Positions 1-12,026 of a DNA stretch of 64,000 nt are shown here, one piece after another. Origin of the DNA: Emmonsiellopsis sp. PD_33 (taxonomy: Eukaryota; Ascomycota; Eurotiomycetes; Onygenales; Ajellomycetaceae); the NCBI GenBank assembly GCA_032988165.1, contig JANTQF010000064.1, forward strand, positions 62,001-126,000, read 5' to 3'. Position numbers and translations under genes: made by a program. Every line of letters begins with the position of its first letter. Within the stretch, counting starts at the first letter, position 1. A model generated the notes under the pieces. The model worked only from the letters and a program-made list of their open reading frames with translations. It did no database searches and was not told the DNA's origin.

Positions 1-1000
1 AACTAAGTTAGCTAAATTAGTTAAGCGAGGCTCGCCTCTATCCTCCTTGTCTCCTCAATCCTCCCTCGATCTGACAGCATTGATAGTATGATTGCTGAAT
101 AGAGGATACTACTGACGCCGATTTATGAAATTGAGACGTGCTAAGTACTAGTAATACTAGTACGTTTAAGACCTTCACTCATGTTGACCGTGTTCCACGT
201 CTGCTGATGACCGATGATAGCAACATCGTCCGCCGCAGTCACGCAGCTGCGAGGAGAATGGATCATCAACACGGTTTTCAATGTTCCGTTGAGTTCTTTT
301 TTGGCATGATCCCTACCGTCCTTGGGTATTGATGTCATTTTTGCGGTTATGATAACATTCAATGCTCATCGAGCTCCCATAAGATGTGCTCCATCCACCT
401 GCTGCGAGGTGGTCACCCATTATGTTACGATAGGAAATCGCAGGAATATGCAATCGACGTATTTGCGGAACCGGCCCCGGTTTATACTACTGCATCGATC
501 TTAATATTTTCATATCCTTGGTATACAGCAATCGCGAAGAGTACAGCGTACAATGCTCGATTTCTGCTCGTGCGAAGTGGAAACCGCGGCAGTTAGCTTT
601 ACGTGGCAGCATGATGGCAGGATTGAAGCTGAACGCGGCTTTCTTTTTGAAATTATCATCACCTTCAACAAGCCGCTCAATATTTTTCCCAATCGGTTGA
701 CCTCTAACCTTAATATATAGCCTAGTCAACTCCTGATGTCAAGCTGGTCGGTCAAAAGGAGCTATCGTTCGGTCACCCAACTATCAAAAATAGTTATCTC
801 CGGGTATTGCTCCCCTGGTATGGAAAAAAACCGGCCTTGAATAACAATACGTCTGTTGATTCTGACAGGGTGAGACGGGACGAGCTCATTCTCCGTACTC
901 AAGCTGCGAACCTGCCTGACCCTCCTACACCTACCATCCTCAGTTTGTTTAAGAGATGAGAAAAGCTGGAACTTCACGAAATTGCGACTCATGCTTTAGT
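1..1000. other. Gene-poor left edge
   Basis: I see no recognisable gene here. Only short open frames broken by stops occur on both strands, and none shows a family motif. It lies directly upstream of a transporter relic and may be part of the same decayed accessory stretch. Confidence 0.4.
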
Positions 1001-1002
1001 CT

Positions 1003-1320
1003 TTGATAGCCCTAGGCAAGCAAGATATTTCAAGCCAAATGATTAATATGAGGAGCTACACCCGTTCTATCCAGCCTCCTATCAGCACAATGGACCGGAA
1101 AGTCACCACTTGGTCATGCATTGCCTTTTTCGCATTGGATCTCAACCGAAGTAACCTCAGTCAAGCAGATACCGATAATCCCCTTGAGGATTTGGGGATG
1201 AATACGAATGATACAAAATTTCTCGCAGTCACAATGAGATGTTCATATACGATTGGATTACCCAGTGTTCAGCCGCTAACTTGGACAGATGCTTATCTTA
1301 ACCTACTAGTACGCATCTGA
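1003..1320 (+). pseudogene. Relic of an ACS-family MFS transporter (N-terminal part)
   Basis: The translation from about 1090 reads MDRKVTTWSCIAFFALDLNR, then SNLSQADTDN..LEDLGMNTND. This matches the first transmembrane helix and following loop of fungal anion:cation symporter (allantoate/nicotinate permease-type) MFS proteins, where a 'DRxNLxQAxTDNFLxDLGMxTND' pattern is usual. After the 'TND' the family resemblance stops and the frame closes within about 35 codons, whereas an intact permease has about 500 residues and 12 helices. No convincing continuation was found in the next kilobase. Family assignment rests on my recognition of this conserved loop; the extent of the relic is uncertain. 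Confidence 0.55.
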
Positions 1321-2355
1321 GATTGTTCGCCAGAGGGCAGCTTTGGGATAGTTAAAAATGGTCTCTGTATTGTTTAATCGCGCTGGCAGTGTTGCCAACC
1401 CAGACTTCGAAACGGGGTTCATATGGCGTGGTGACGGTTTTGCTGTCCTGCTACCCGTAAGTGAATGTTGACATTCTGCTTACGGAGTATATACCTCGAG
1501 CGTTGTTAACACTGGCCAGCTCATCCAATGCAAGTTATTCTCCATTACCCCTTTTACATTGTGATTTGTATAGTTCTAATTCTTTTGGTGAGCAACAGAC
1601 TGCCGAGGGAACCGAGCTCGAATTTCAATCAACTGCTATAACCTCACTGCATATGTTGCCATCAAGCTATATGGTATGGCGCGGTAGGTTGGTGGGGCAC
1701 GAAGCTTGGTCAAAATACATGACAGAAGTACACACCCTGCCCGCTCTTTCCCTATTACCTATGAATTTTCAACTAATGGTCAACTAACGTTGTCTAACAG
1801 GAGAAAATCGATTACCTAGTGACTATTACTAATGAAGGATGCGAATGATTTGATTTCCGCTTCGTTACTCGATTGTTGCATAAGCCAGAGATTTATAAGC
1901 TACCGCAATGGCCAAGCACTAATCGTGGCGAAGCTTAAAACGATGTTGATCTCCCGTCAAGGTGCTAGTTTCTTGAGACATTTATTGCTCGTATTTGTAC
2001 TCCGTACCCGGGATGCAATCTGTCCTAGTATTTCCACTTTTCTAAGATTTTCTATTGATCTTTTTGCCCGAAGTTTCCCACTTCCTCGAATTGTCGTATC
2101 TCGAAACAATGGCTTGCTCTCATAGATTCATTCATTTACACGTTCAGACAACACCGCCCACCCCATTCCGATGCGAGAGAAGAGAATGAAAAAAACAAAA
2201 AACCAGAAAATGAGAGACAATAAACGAAAAAAGAGGAAGGAAAACAGTAAAAAGAACATGCCGATGCAAATGCAAGCCTCATAATTCACTTCTATCTCAA
2301 TTCCACCCCCGTTTCCTCCCCTCCCCTCCCCCCTCAATCCACCACCAACCTCCCC
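1321..2355. other. Gene-poor stretch with possible relic sequence
   Basis: Several short open frames occur (for example 1461-1787 and 1832-2125 on +), but none shows a recognisable domain. They may be degraded remains of the transporter whose N-terminus is recognisable just upstream. 2270-2345 is strongly C-rich and lies 3' of the small secreted protein gene. Confidence 0.35.
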
Positions 2356-2688
2356 TTAAACAAGCTTATAGCTCCGAATCTTCACCGGCTCCTTCGGCGT
2401 CCAGGTCTTCTTCTTCTTCGACGACTTTCCCACCGACCACTCGCATCCCGCCTTCTCATAAAAGATAATGGTGTTGGGGTCACTAAGCCAATCCGTCGCC
2501 AGGTTCCACTTGACGCTGCGGGTCTTTGTGTTGTATGACTTCTTCAAATCAATGCATTTGCCACGGGTGAAATCGAAGCCGTGGGCGTTGAGCTTTTTAC
2601 CCTTGAAGCCCTTGAAATGGATGTCCCAGGCGTCGGCCGTGGAGACGATTGCCAGGAGGGCGGCGGCGAGGAGGATGAAGAGCTTCAT
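2356..2688 (-). CDS. Small secreted lysine-rich protein
   Basis: Single-exon frame of 110 aa when started at the ATG at 2688. That start is chosen because it places a clean signal peptide (MKLFILLAAALLAIVSTADA) at the N-terminus; an upstream in-frame ATG at 2793 would bury it behind 35 polar residues. The mature part is about 90 aa, rich in Lys (FKGFKGKK, KSSKKKKTW), with only two cysteines (in GKCIDL and AGCEW) and many aromatic residues. No known domain is recognised. A good TATA box lies upstream at 2944-2951. It could be an effector-like or antimicrobial-type secreted protein, but nothing in the sequence establishes a function. Confidence 0.7.
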   Translation of the reverse strand: MKLFILLAAALLAIVSTADAWDIHFKGFKGKKLNAHGFDFTRGKCIDLKKSYNTKTRSVKWNLATDWLSDPNTIIFYEKAGCEWSVGKSSKKKKTWTPKEPVKIRSYKLV

Positions 2689-3778
2689 TTTGTGGGCTTT
2701 GGAGGTGGAGGTGTGGGATTTTTTCTTAGGATTGAGGGCGCCTGAGTCCGGGTTCTTTCTTTCGGGATGTGGGATGAGACGGGTGTGTTTCAATGGCTTT
2801 TTATTGTTCTCTTGCCCACTTCAATCTTGGTATATTTGGGTAGATTAAGAATATGGAGCTTTGCGGGAGATGAGAAGGGGAAAAAGGATTGTGGAGGCGA
2901 TGATTTACGAGAAAGGAGTCCAAGGTGAAAGACATGGTTGCCCCTTTTATACCCTCTTTTCCTTCGTGAATGTGGCTGTTGGATGCTCGACTCTCGGCGT
3001 TCGTATATTCTTTGAGGGCTGTGAGGTGGATATGGTTGTGCAGTATTGCCTCAGTGGGGAAGATTCTCGTATATACTGCATTTCGAATCGCTTTTACTGG
3101 CATCGGTTGCCGAATCGAAGCATAGATCTTTCTACTATCGGACCCCCAGTGACGGGCCGAAGGGGGGTCTGATCTAGCTTATGGCTAGGGAGTAAATGTC
3201 GATAAATCTCTTATTTTCAAATCCCGACGGTTTCATACATTTTTTAAGCCAGTTCTTTTTAACCCGGATTGTTATAATTTGATGTTCTAAACGCGTTGTC
3301 GCGGGTTTTCTTGATACACAGCAATGCGCAGCAGCGTTCTCGTATCCACCAACCGGAACACGAATAAATAGAGGTTTGAGGATCCGATCCTTCGCACGGA
3401 TACGAATCTAGGGGACAGATTAGCGGGAGATCAATACCTTAAAATAGGCAATCATTGTTTCATGTTTCAACTGTTTGAAGAATCCTGTTTCAAGTGCTTC
3501 AGAGGGCGCAATGATCGTGAAGTAGCCATTGCAACACCGTACCCGTTCCGATCACCCATGACGGTGGAGCATATATCACATCCTCTCCTCCCTTGGCACT
3601 CTAACTACCCCACTTGTCTATCATACAATAGAAACTAGACTTGTCCGCTCCCTTACCGCTTTGACAACATCCCAACCGGCCTCATCGTCAAAGGCCCCTG
3701 TTACAAGCAAACCAAAACGACCCCTAGCTCCGTCCCTATACCAAAGAAAACAAAACAAACCATACCCCTCAAACAAAA
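2689..3778. other. Divergent intergenic region (secreted protein / ACC deaminase-like)
   Basis: No gene is recognised. The left part carries the TATA box of the minus-strand secreted protein. The right end (about 3570-3778) is C/T- and then CA-rich, typical of a fungal promoter and 5' leader, and runs into the ATG at 3779. Confidence 0.5.
2944..2951 (-). promoter_or_regulatory. TATA box of the small secreted protein gene
   Basis: On the minus strand the sequence reads GGTATAAAAGGGG, a near-perfect TATA element about 255 nt upstream of the start codon at 2688. The distance implies a 5' leader of roughly 200 nt. It is among the clearest TATA boxes I saw and fits a regulated, possibly highly expressed gene. 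Confidence 0.5.
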
Positions 3779-4830
3779 ATGGTTAACCTCCCCGACAAAT
3801 TCGCCGCTATCCCGCGGCATCCCCTCCTCCTAGGGCCCTCTCCCATCCACTCTCTCCCCCGCATCACTGCCGACCTTGGCGGCCGTGTCTCCGTATATGC
3901 CAAACGAGAAGATATCAACTCCGCCCTCGCTTACGGCGGTAACAAGACCCGCAAGCTCGAATACCTCGCCGCCGATGCGCTATCCCAGGGATGTGATACG
4001 CTCGTTAGTATCGGCGGCATACAGAGCAACCACACCCGCCAAGTAGCAGCCGTGGCAGCCCGCCTCGGCCTGCGTGCCCGTTTAGTGCAGGAGCACTGGG
4101 TCGACTGGCAAGACCCGGGCTACGAGACTGTAGGTAATATTCAGCTCTCACGGCTGATGGGAGCGGATGTGCGGTTGGTAAAGGCTGGTTTTGATATTGG
4201 ACATAAACCTACTGCGGCGGAGGTGGTTGAAGAGTGTAAGCGGAACGGGGAGAAGCCGTACTACATCCCCGCAGGGGCATCGGATCATCCTTTGGGTGGG
4301 ATGGGGTTTGCGCGCTGGGCCTTTGAGGTGAGGGAGCAAGAGAAAGAGCTGGGCGTTGTGTTTGACACTGTTGTTGTGTGTGCAGTGACTGGATCGACAA
4401 TGGCTGGGATGGTCGCAGGTTTCAAGCTGATTGAGAAGATGTATCCGAGCGAGCCAAAGAGAAAGGTCATCGGGATCGATGCGTCTGCGAAGCCAGCGGC
4501 TACTCATGCGCAGATCCTACGCATCGCGAGGAGCACGGCTGAGCAGATTGGGCTCACCGCTGCTGATGTGTTAGCGGAGGATATTGTTCTCGACGAGAGA
4601 TATCATGCTGGCATCTATGGCATCCCGGATAAAGCCACATGGGATGCGATCGAATATGGAGCCGGCTGGAGGGTTTTATCACCGATCCGGTCTATGAGGG
4701 GAAGAGCCTTGCGGGCATGATTGATATGGTCCGACGGGGCGAGATTGAGAGTGGGAATGTGTTATACGCGCATCTTGGGGGCCAGCCGGCGCTGAATGCA
4801 TACTCGCAGCGGGTTCCGCTGGCTGCATAG
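3779..4830 (+). CDS. 1-aminocyclopropane-1-carboxylate deaminase-like PLP enzyme, interrupted by a frameshift
   Basis: PLP-dependent enzyme of the ACC deaminase / D-cysteine desulfhydrase family, which splits ACC to 2-oxobutyrate and ammonia. Landmarks in order: the PLP lysine region AYGGNKTRKLEYL (Lys56), SIGGIQSNHTRQVAA (Ser83), PAGASDHPLGGMGF, the CAVTGSTMAGM phosphate loop, and YHAGIYGIPD. The frame starting at 3779 loses homology after about residue 295 and would end at 4720 with an unrelated tail. The expected C-terminus (LEGFITDPVYEGKS ... LYAHLGGQPALNAYS) continues in another frame to the stop at 4828-4830. One missing base near 4661-4663 (gagccggctgg) explains this. Counting that base, the product would be about 350 aa, the usual family length. 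No splice sites flank the break. Whether it is a real null allele or an assembly error cannot be decided here. Confidence 0.85.
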
Positions 4831-6793
4831 AGGCCGGGGACTTTGTTTTCTTTGTTTCCGTACAGACTAGCTGGGATCCTGTGAGGTATTAATACTGCAT
4901 GTAGCTATTGTGTAATCCATGGGGCTGAAAGAATCATCGTTGATGGCTAGGTTTCCCCAAAGGAACGAGTTGAACAGCGAAGCCCGAAAAGCAGTATCGA
5001 ATTTATTGACTCCCCGCAAATAGATGGCTTGCGAGCAATGTATCTGCTGGTTCTCCGCTGTCAAGGATCCCTTTCCTCAGGAGTTCGATATCAAATCTGA
5101 AATTATATCCCAACTTAGGGCTAGAAACAAGTTCTCCCCCAGATTGGGCAATTAGGGCAAGGGCTGTTGTTCCCTTTTCGGAGACCCTCAACGTCAACGT
5201 CAACGTCAACGTCAACTTCGCCGGAGACATCACCACTCCGTACTCCACCATATCCATTGTCAGCTCGGTGCTTATCCTCTTTATATCGAGTTATTTCGAG
5301 GCCAAAGGTGGGCTCGGCTGCTCTGTAGATTTCTCTGCCCCTGGGCAATCCCCAAGATTGGCAGACCCGACAGCTTGAGTCTGTGGAGCTCGGTGGTGAA
5401 GGCAGAGAGAGAGCTTGGGCGAAAACCACACCAAAATAGCGCCATTGAATCCTATTTTTATCGTCTCAAATCGTCTGTGCGAAGGGCAGATGCCAAGGCG
5501 AATTTGCCGGCCCAACGAAGGACGCTACTGACAGAGGGGTGAGCCGGCCGCTATCATCTGTCCCAAACGACGCTGACATCAGAAACCCGGAACTTTTACA
5601 TCGTGTCACCACAAAACCAGCACCGTCGCCAACTGTCATTTTCTACCTGGGCTAGATAGTACCCAACTTGGGCGGTGTTTCCAGTGAATCATGCCGTGGC
5701 ACGGGAAACCATACCAAAACAAATCCAACATCCCAGTTGCTTGCCCCTAGAGGTTTATTATTAGCTACTACATGACCACCATCCCGTCACGGCCCCCGTG
5801 GCCCATCTCCAAATACCAGGTCTAACCTTTGAGACGATGGAAATCCCGTTTCATCATCGATATAGCGGGTATTATTTGTTGGGATCCCTTTACCCTGCAA
5901 TTAATCTTCTGTGTGCGCGCGCGGTGCCGTGAAAGATCTGTGCCTAAGGCTGCTAAAATTCACTCTTCGTATCTCCCACTTAGGTACGAGGCCAACTAGA
6001 AGACCGGCCTTCTTTCAGTTTGCGACGGAGGAGTTTTCATGTTTCATACCCCGAACACGAGATTTTCCAAGTTGTGGAGTTTTCTGTTAATCCACGCAAC
6101 GGAAAGGAGAAAGAAGAAGTTCTTTGCCATCGTCTACCTGCTCGCTGCAAACACAGTGACACACTGGCATTCGAAATGCATTGTTACGCACTGACGGACC
6201 AAATAACTAAGCTTTTGGCAGATCATTCGCTCAGTCAATCACAAGGGCGGGCCAACTTGCGGTCCAGCACTCCGTTGTTGATCATCATGCGCCACCATGC
6301 CTCCTGGTTCTCTCCGGTTCCAATCCCGCCCATTATGACAAGCCCCAAAGCAGCCGTCGCTTGGTCGTTTTCAAAACGATTATCCTGGTTCGCCGGTTCC
6401 GAGCTCGCCGGTTCGGTCCAGGTTCTCCCCTGGTTGGGGCACCTTTGTGCCACAGCCACTCTCACGTCCATATCGGAGCTATATTTGCTACTTTCTTTGC
6501 TTTGGGTCCCTGGCGTAGCCAAGGGGTTCGGGTAACTCCCGTACCTCGCGCTGCAGGAACTGTCGTTTAGGGCTCCCAAAATGCAGAACCCACCGGAGAA
6601 AGTCTGCGGTAGACCCTCATCTGCTGCGATTGTCGCCTGGGGCCGGGCACGCCTTTCCCTTGCTGGCAGATGATTGATCCGGGGTGACTGCTGTTTATGT
6701 GCGTAGGCACGAGTATATTATCTCCGTTGTGCGCCTACTTTGGGCTCTATTTTCTTTGTCCTACCATCCACTTGGTTTTCGACTCGAACAGTC
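4831..6793. other. Long intergenic region upstream of the carboxylesterase
   Basis: No gene is recognised. Open frames such as 6020-6535 (+) and 6235-6579 (-) overlap antiparallel and show no domain or splice-consistent extension. The region contains a short (CAACGT)n array at 5189-5216 and AT-rich sequence around 6710-6720 that could be the core promoter of the esterase. Confidence 0.5.
5189..5216. repeat. Hexanucleotide tandem repeat (CAACGT)n
   Basis: Four full copies plus a partial copy of CAACGT in direct tandem. A simple repeat in non-coding DNA with no associated gene. Confidence 0.9.
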
Positions 6794-8567
6794 ATGGCGG
6801 CATTCACTCCCTTGATAATTCTATTATACTCTCTAAACATCTTACAACTAGTACACGCTGTGAACCCGGTGGTTGACTTGAAATATGCCAAATATAAGGG
6901 CTTTACGAGTTCATCTGGCGTCACTCAATGGCTTGGTATGCGATATGCCGCTCCTCCAGTAGGCGACCTTCGGTTTGCGGCCCCTGAAGATCCAAGGAAG
7001 GAAACGAAGCAGCAACCAGCAGACGAAGTAAGTATCCATACGGAACCCAATTGCCTTGGTATTTATAGCGACAATAGCTAACCAACCTCCACAGCATGGC
7101 CCGAAATGTCTTACAACAGGCGCTTCCCCGGATAAGAAGGGAACTTCAGAAGATTGTCTCTTTATAGATGTGTATGCTCCGACCAAAGCAACACCTTCGT
7201 CTAAATTGCCGGTGTTTTTCTATATTCAAGGCGGCGGCTTCAACTCCAACGCTGGTGCCAATTACAATGGCACCGGTCTCATCAAAGCCTCAGATATGAA
7301 TATGGTGGTCGTGAACTTCAATTACCGTGTCGGACCATATGGTTTCCTCGCAAGCAAAGAGGTCAAAAAGGGTGGTGCCATCAATAACGGTCTAAGGGAC
7401 CAAATAAAGGCCCTTTCCTGGGTCCAGCAACATATTTCAAAGGTACATTACATTGTCAACGCATAGACATACGCCCTTCGACAAATTGGAAGTTTTACAT
7501 GAACTGACATCGTTTTCTAGTTTGGCGGGGATCCCGGCCACGTAACGATAGGCGGGAATAGCGCAGGTGCCGCCTCAGTATATTACCTCCTCACCGCGTT
7601 TGGCGGCGAAGGCGTCCCAATGTTCCATGCCGCAGCAGCCGGCTCCCCATCATTCGGCACACAGCTCACTGTCAAAGAAAGCCAATACATGTACGATACC
7701 CTAGTATCCCGCACGAAATGCAAAGGCAAAAACTCTCTCGCCTGCCTCCGTAAACTGGACATAAAAACCCTTCAGAAACATAACAAAGACTCGCCCCTCC
7801 CCGGCGCAAAGGGCACGCCTCTCTATATGTACTCTCCTACCATCGACGGCGACATAATTCACGACATAACCTACCGCCTCCTCGGCGCAGGCCGCTTTAA
7901 GCGCGTCCCCACAATCTTCGGCGCAGACACAAACGAAGGCACCCTCTTCTGCCCCAAGGGGACAGACACCTTGGCACAATCTGACACCTTCCTTAAAAAC
8001 CAATTCCCTAAACTCACCAAAAAACACTTCAACAAGATCCACGAGCTCTTCCCGAAAACCAAAGAGCGATTTGAAGGCAAAGGTCCCTACTGGCGCCAGT
8101 GCGCAAATGCCTACGGCACCATGCGCTACACCTGCCCCGCCATCGCCCTTAGCGTCTCTTACAAGCAAGCCTACGACCCCACGAAGGTCTGGAACTACCA
8201 CTACGCCGTCGAGGACAGACCATCCATGCTCGCCGGCAACGGCGTCGCGCATACCGCCGAGATACCGGCCATCTGGGGGCCGACCTATGTTGGCGGGCCC
8301 AAATCGTACAAGCCCGGTGGCAAAAACGCGGGCATTGTCCCCATTGTCCAGGGGTATTTCACCAGCTTTATTCGAAGCTTTGATCCGAATAAGCATCGGG
8401 CTAAGGGGAGTCCGGAGTGGGAAAACTTGGGGAAGGATAAGGGGGATAAGAATTTGAGGAGATTGAAGATTAAGACTGGGGCGACGAAGATGGAGAGTGT
8501 GGATAAGGTGCAGTCGAAGCAGTGTGAGTATCTGATTAGCATTGGGAATGACCTGAGGATGCGATAG
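6794..8567 (+). CDS. Secreted type-B carboxylesterase / lipase
   Basis: Alpha/beta-hydrolase of the carboxylesterase-B family, predicted to hydrolyse ester substrates outside the cell. Exons: 6794-7027, 7095-7442, 7521-8567 (542 aa). Both introns (67 and 78 nt) are phase 0 with clear donors (GTAAGT, GTACAT) and acceptors. The N-terminus is a signal peptide (MAAFTPLIILLYSLNILQLV-HA). Family landmarks follow in order: the EDCLFIDVYAP motif, the oxyanion-hole segment FYIQGGGF, nucleophile elbow GGNSAGA (Ser208), the acid in GADTNEGTLF (Glu333) and the base in NGVAHTAEIP (His438). The usual 'GESAG' elbow has Asn in place of Glu, which is tolerated in the family. The ATG at 6794 is chosen over an in-frame ATG at 6740 because it starts the signal peptide. 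Substrate cannot be told. Confidence 0.92.
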
Positions 8568-9036
8568 AGATGGTGCAGGGGGGTTGGTTATTGGTGTTGC
8601 AGTGCGTTGGGAGTTTTCGGAATTTTTCGAGTCTTGTTTTTGATATTATCATTGAGTCTACTTAGCATGTGGCGCGGGGTATTTGTTCTTCATCTTGTTG
8701 TTTTTATCTATTTTATACCCCATCTTGATGTTTGTCGCAGACTTGGTCTATTGGATATCCATCCCACTTGTCTATGTATGCGTGATATAGGACGGATGAA
8801 CACAAAAACAAAATATTAATAGACGTATTTTTCAATATTCGACAGCGTACTTTCCCTACTTATTAAGGAGAGTAGTATAATACCGCCTTCCAATCTTTTT
8901 ATCTATCCCTCCCTTCATAAAAGTAAGAAAAAACCCGCACCGGGCAACGAAACATCCAATCCAAAAATAGTTAGAGGTGTATACATACACAACCCAAGCA
9001 ATACTAAAACAAAAGCAAAGAAAAAGAAAGGGCCAT
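8568..9036. other. Convergent 3' intergenic region
   Basis: Lies between the ends of the esterase (+) and NOP14 (-). It is AT-rich and holds only short unsupported frames, as expected for two facing 3' UTRs. Confidence 0.6.
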
Positions 9037-11814
9037 CTATTTCCTCCCCTTCCGCGCCGCCTTCTCCCTCTCATACGCCTTTGACTCCCTACCCTCCTCA
9101 CCCTGAATCTCTGCCACAAGCCTGCGATACTTGCGCTCATACTCTGCATCCTTCTCCTTCTTCTCCCGCAGACTCTCACGGGCAATGAAGTTGGCGTCCT
9201 TGCGCAGCTCGCGCATCGCCCCCTTGCGCTCCCGCTTATGCTCTGCCTTCAGCTTGTTCAGTTCTGCACGCTCACGATCGGGATCGTAGTGCTTGTGAGG
9301 ATTGAAGGATTCTTCGAATTTGGGAATGGCGGTTTTGATCGCGAGGGGCTTGTGGTTGTGCAGCAGGAGGGGACGGCGGGTTAGTGTTGATTGATTGAGG
9401 AGGGTTTGGAGCTTGTCACGCGTGGCTTGGAGTTTGTCGGAGAGGGTGGTGGGGAGTTTGAGGGTGGAGGTGTTGGTGGATTTTGAGAGGTGTTTGAGGA
9501 CGCTCTCAGCTGGGCGGAAGATTTCGGCGAAGGCGGATTTAGTGGACCAGAGGTCGGCTGAGGTGGAGAGGAGAGTGAGGAGCGTGCTGATCAGGGAGAG
9601 TTTGAGAGCTTCCTGGTTCTTTAATTCAGTGGATGGGGTAGAGAGGATGTCCCAGAATGCAAGCTTCCCCAGGGATGTTGAGGATTTTGAGGCTCGCAGG
9701 TGTAGGGGCGTGGATGGTTTTCGGACAGGGAAGAAACCAAGGCTGCTCTTAGGCTCGATGGGCGCCAGTATGCACAGCGCATTGAGTACGTAGTTCATGA
9801 ATTCTGGTATGTATCGTTTGGCGAATGTCTGGTACTGGATGCAAAGAGTGGCGATATAGGCGCCTGTTACGATGTCTCTGATGTCGGTGATGTTGCTCTG
9901 ACCAAGGTACCTCGCCATCGAAAGCATAGACGGGGTGACAACCGCATGGAAATGGTCGGATGTGGGAAATATGGTAGCGACGCCGGTCAGGATGACAAGA
10001 TCGCCTGGTTGCAATTCTAGAGGCCGGTTTTCTGACATATCGCGGAGGTGGTTCCGCATGGCTGTAGCTACAGCTTCTGGATGAGTCTTGGCCATAGAGT
10101 GTATATGGCGGAGTAAATTCTCTAGCACAGCAAAAGGCGGATGCTCTGGCTGATTTGCGAGGTATGCCGTATGCTGAACTAGCACTTTCGAGAATCCAGC
10201 AAGCTTCGATTTATTATCGGCGTGCAATCGGGGATGATGTAGCGCTCTTATCCGCTGGACTATAGTAGGTAGGTCCTCGATTTTGGTATCTTTAAGGATT
10301 TGCAGAAAGTGCTCATGGGTTTCCGGGCACGGCCAAGTGAAAGCTAGGGACTGATTTTCTGATGCAGAAGGGCCAGTTTTGGACCCGGTAGATGGCTTGC
10401 CAGCGTCCTCGCCAGGGGGGAGGGTCAGTCCGCTAATGAACTCATCCTCTTCTTCTTCAGACTCCTCCTCAGCATCAGAGTCGATGATATCACTCTCGTC
10501 TAGAGAAAGATCTGCTTCGGAATCGGATTCGACAAGATCGCTATCGATGATAAAGTCGTCTTCGTCCTCAACACCGAGCTCTTGCAGCAGGGGGTTGGCC
10601 TGGCTCAACCCGAACGCCTTTGCATCATCTGGCTCAGAATCCTCCTCCATATCATCTTCATCTTTGTTATCCTCTTCCTCTGATGGTTCCTCTTGTTCCC
10701 CTTTCATACGCCGCAGTCTTTCCTTTTCCAATTTTTGTAACCTCTCGGCTTCCTCCGCTGCCTTTTCCTCATCGGTCTTCGTACGGTCCGCGGGCTGGGA
10801 TCGTTTGTCGTAAGCCATCTGTTTTAGGCGTTGGTCATATTCTTTGTCTGCCTGCTCTCTGTCTTTTCCATTCAAAAGGGCTGCGCGGTCTGGATTCATC
10901 GCAGCAATAGGATCGGGTTTGGGCAGGGGTGCTGGCTCCGGCTTTTTGACGCCTCTCATCATTTCAAAAATTTCTGGAAGCCCCTTATCCAAAGTCGCTC
11001 GGAGATCGTCATCGTCTTCTTTTGCCTTTTGACGTTCGTATTTGTGGAATTTCGACTTGGCGATAAGCTCCTTCATGACTTCATTCTTCGATTTCTTTCG
11101 TTCCGGTTGCCCTTCCTCTTCCTCCGAATCTTCCGCTAGCCCATCCATATCATCCTCCTCGGCCATGCGTCTCCGCTTTCGTACCATTTCGGACTCTGCG
11201 TCTTCATCAGAGAGATTCAAATCGTCCTCCTTGAAATCATCGCCTCCTTCCTTATCGAAGGTAAGACTTTGTCCCAAATGCGTAAGCTGCATCTCCTCCT
11301 CTTCATCTTCAAGATTGAATAAAGACTCTTTCTTAAATTTCTTCTGGCTCTCCCGCGCGAACCGCTCCGCTGCCCGTTCTTCGGGGGTCATCGTAGGATC
11401 GTTCTCGCCGAACCGTCGATCGAGCAGGGTACCGACTTTGTTCCGACGGTGGATTTCTTTAAGAAGGGTTTCTTTCCTCTATAAAACAATTAGAACCAAG
11501 CGCCAAACAAAAATATTATGGGCAGAACACACCCTCTGCTCCCCTAGTCCCTTCGTAACCCCTGGTCTGGACCGCGGCCCCTCCTGATTCGATCGAGACG
11601 TGGAGCTGAATTTTGCCGGTCTCGCAGGCGCCCTGATTTCGAAGGGATTGAACTGTTCCCGTATGCCTTCGAGAGCAGCATTGCGCTGTGCTCTGTTCGC
11701 GGCCGCAGCGCCAGACTTTGCATTTTTCTTCTTCTGCTTCTTGGACTGTTGGGGACCGAGAACGCCGCTTTCCCGCAGCGAGGTCTTCAGCTGCTTGAGC
11801 TGAGAGGGCGCCAT
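9037..11814 (-). CDS. NOP14: Nucleolar complex protein NOP14 (SSU processome)
   Basis: Component of the U3 small-subunit processome needed for 18S rRNA maturation and 40S export, acting in the nucleolus. Exons (minus): 11814-11533 and 11478-9037, with a 54-nt phase-0 intron (GTGTGT..TATAG); 907 aa. The N-terminus MAPSQLKQLKTSLRESGVLG is the family start. The conserved RRKETLLKEIHRRNKVGTLLDRRFGEND block spans the splice junction, which supports the intron, and is followed by TMTPEERAAERFARE. The middle holds several acidic runs (EEEEGQPERKKSK, EDNKDEDDMEEDSEPDD), and the basic C-terminus has the NPHKHYDPDRERAELNKLKAEHKRERKGAMRELRKD signature. It is slightly longer than the yeast protein. Only 212 bp separate its start from the divergent gene at 12027. 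Confidence 0.95.
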
Positions 11815-12026
11815 GGCGAGATGTGAATTTCTCCCGGCTGGAAAACAGGAGAAGGGCGCTGGACGTGCAATTGTTGGCGGCGATGGCGGTGATAAAAAGT
11901 GGTTTGCGGCTCGAGATAATAATTTTGGAAAATACACGCTCACCGCCTTTGGGTGGGACCGGCATTGAAATATTCTGCCACTCCGCCTTCAAACTATCTC
12001 AACGACGTCCGCGTTGACGATGAGCA

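Noticed and set aside
6020..6535. 171-codon open frame upstream of the carboxylesterase
   Set aside because: It shows no domain, overlaps an antiparallel frame of similar length (6235-6579) and has no splice-consistent extension; more likely promoter DNA.
7701..8396. 231-codon minus-strand frame inside the carboxylesterase
   Set aside because: It is the mirror of a C-ending, codon-biased exon; its Val/Gly/Arg-rich composition is typical of an antisense shadow.
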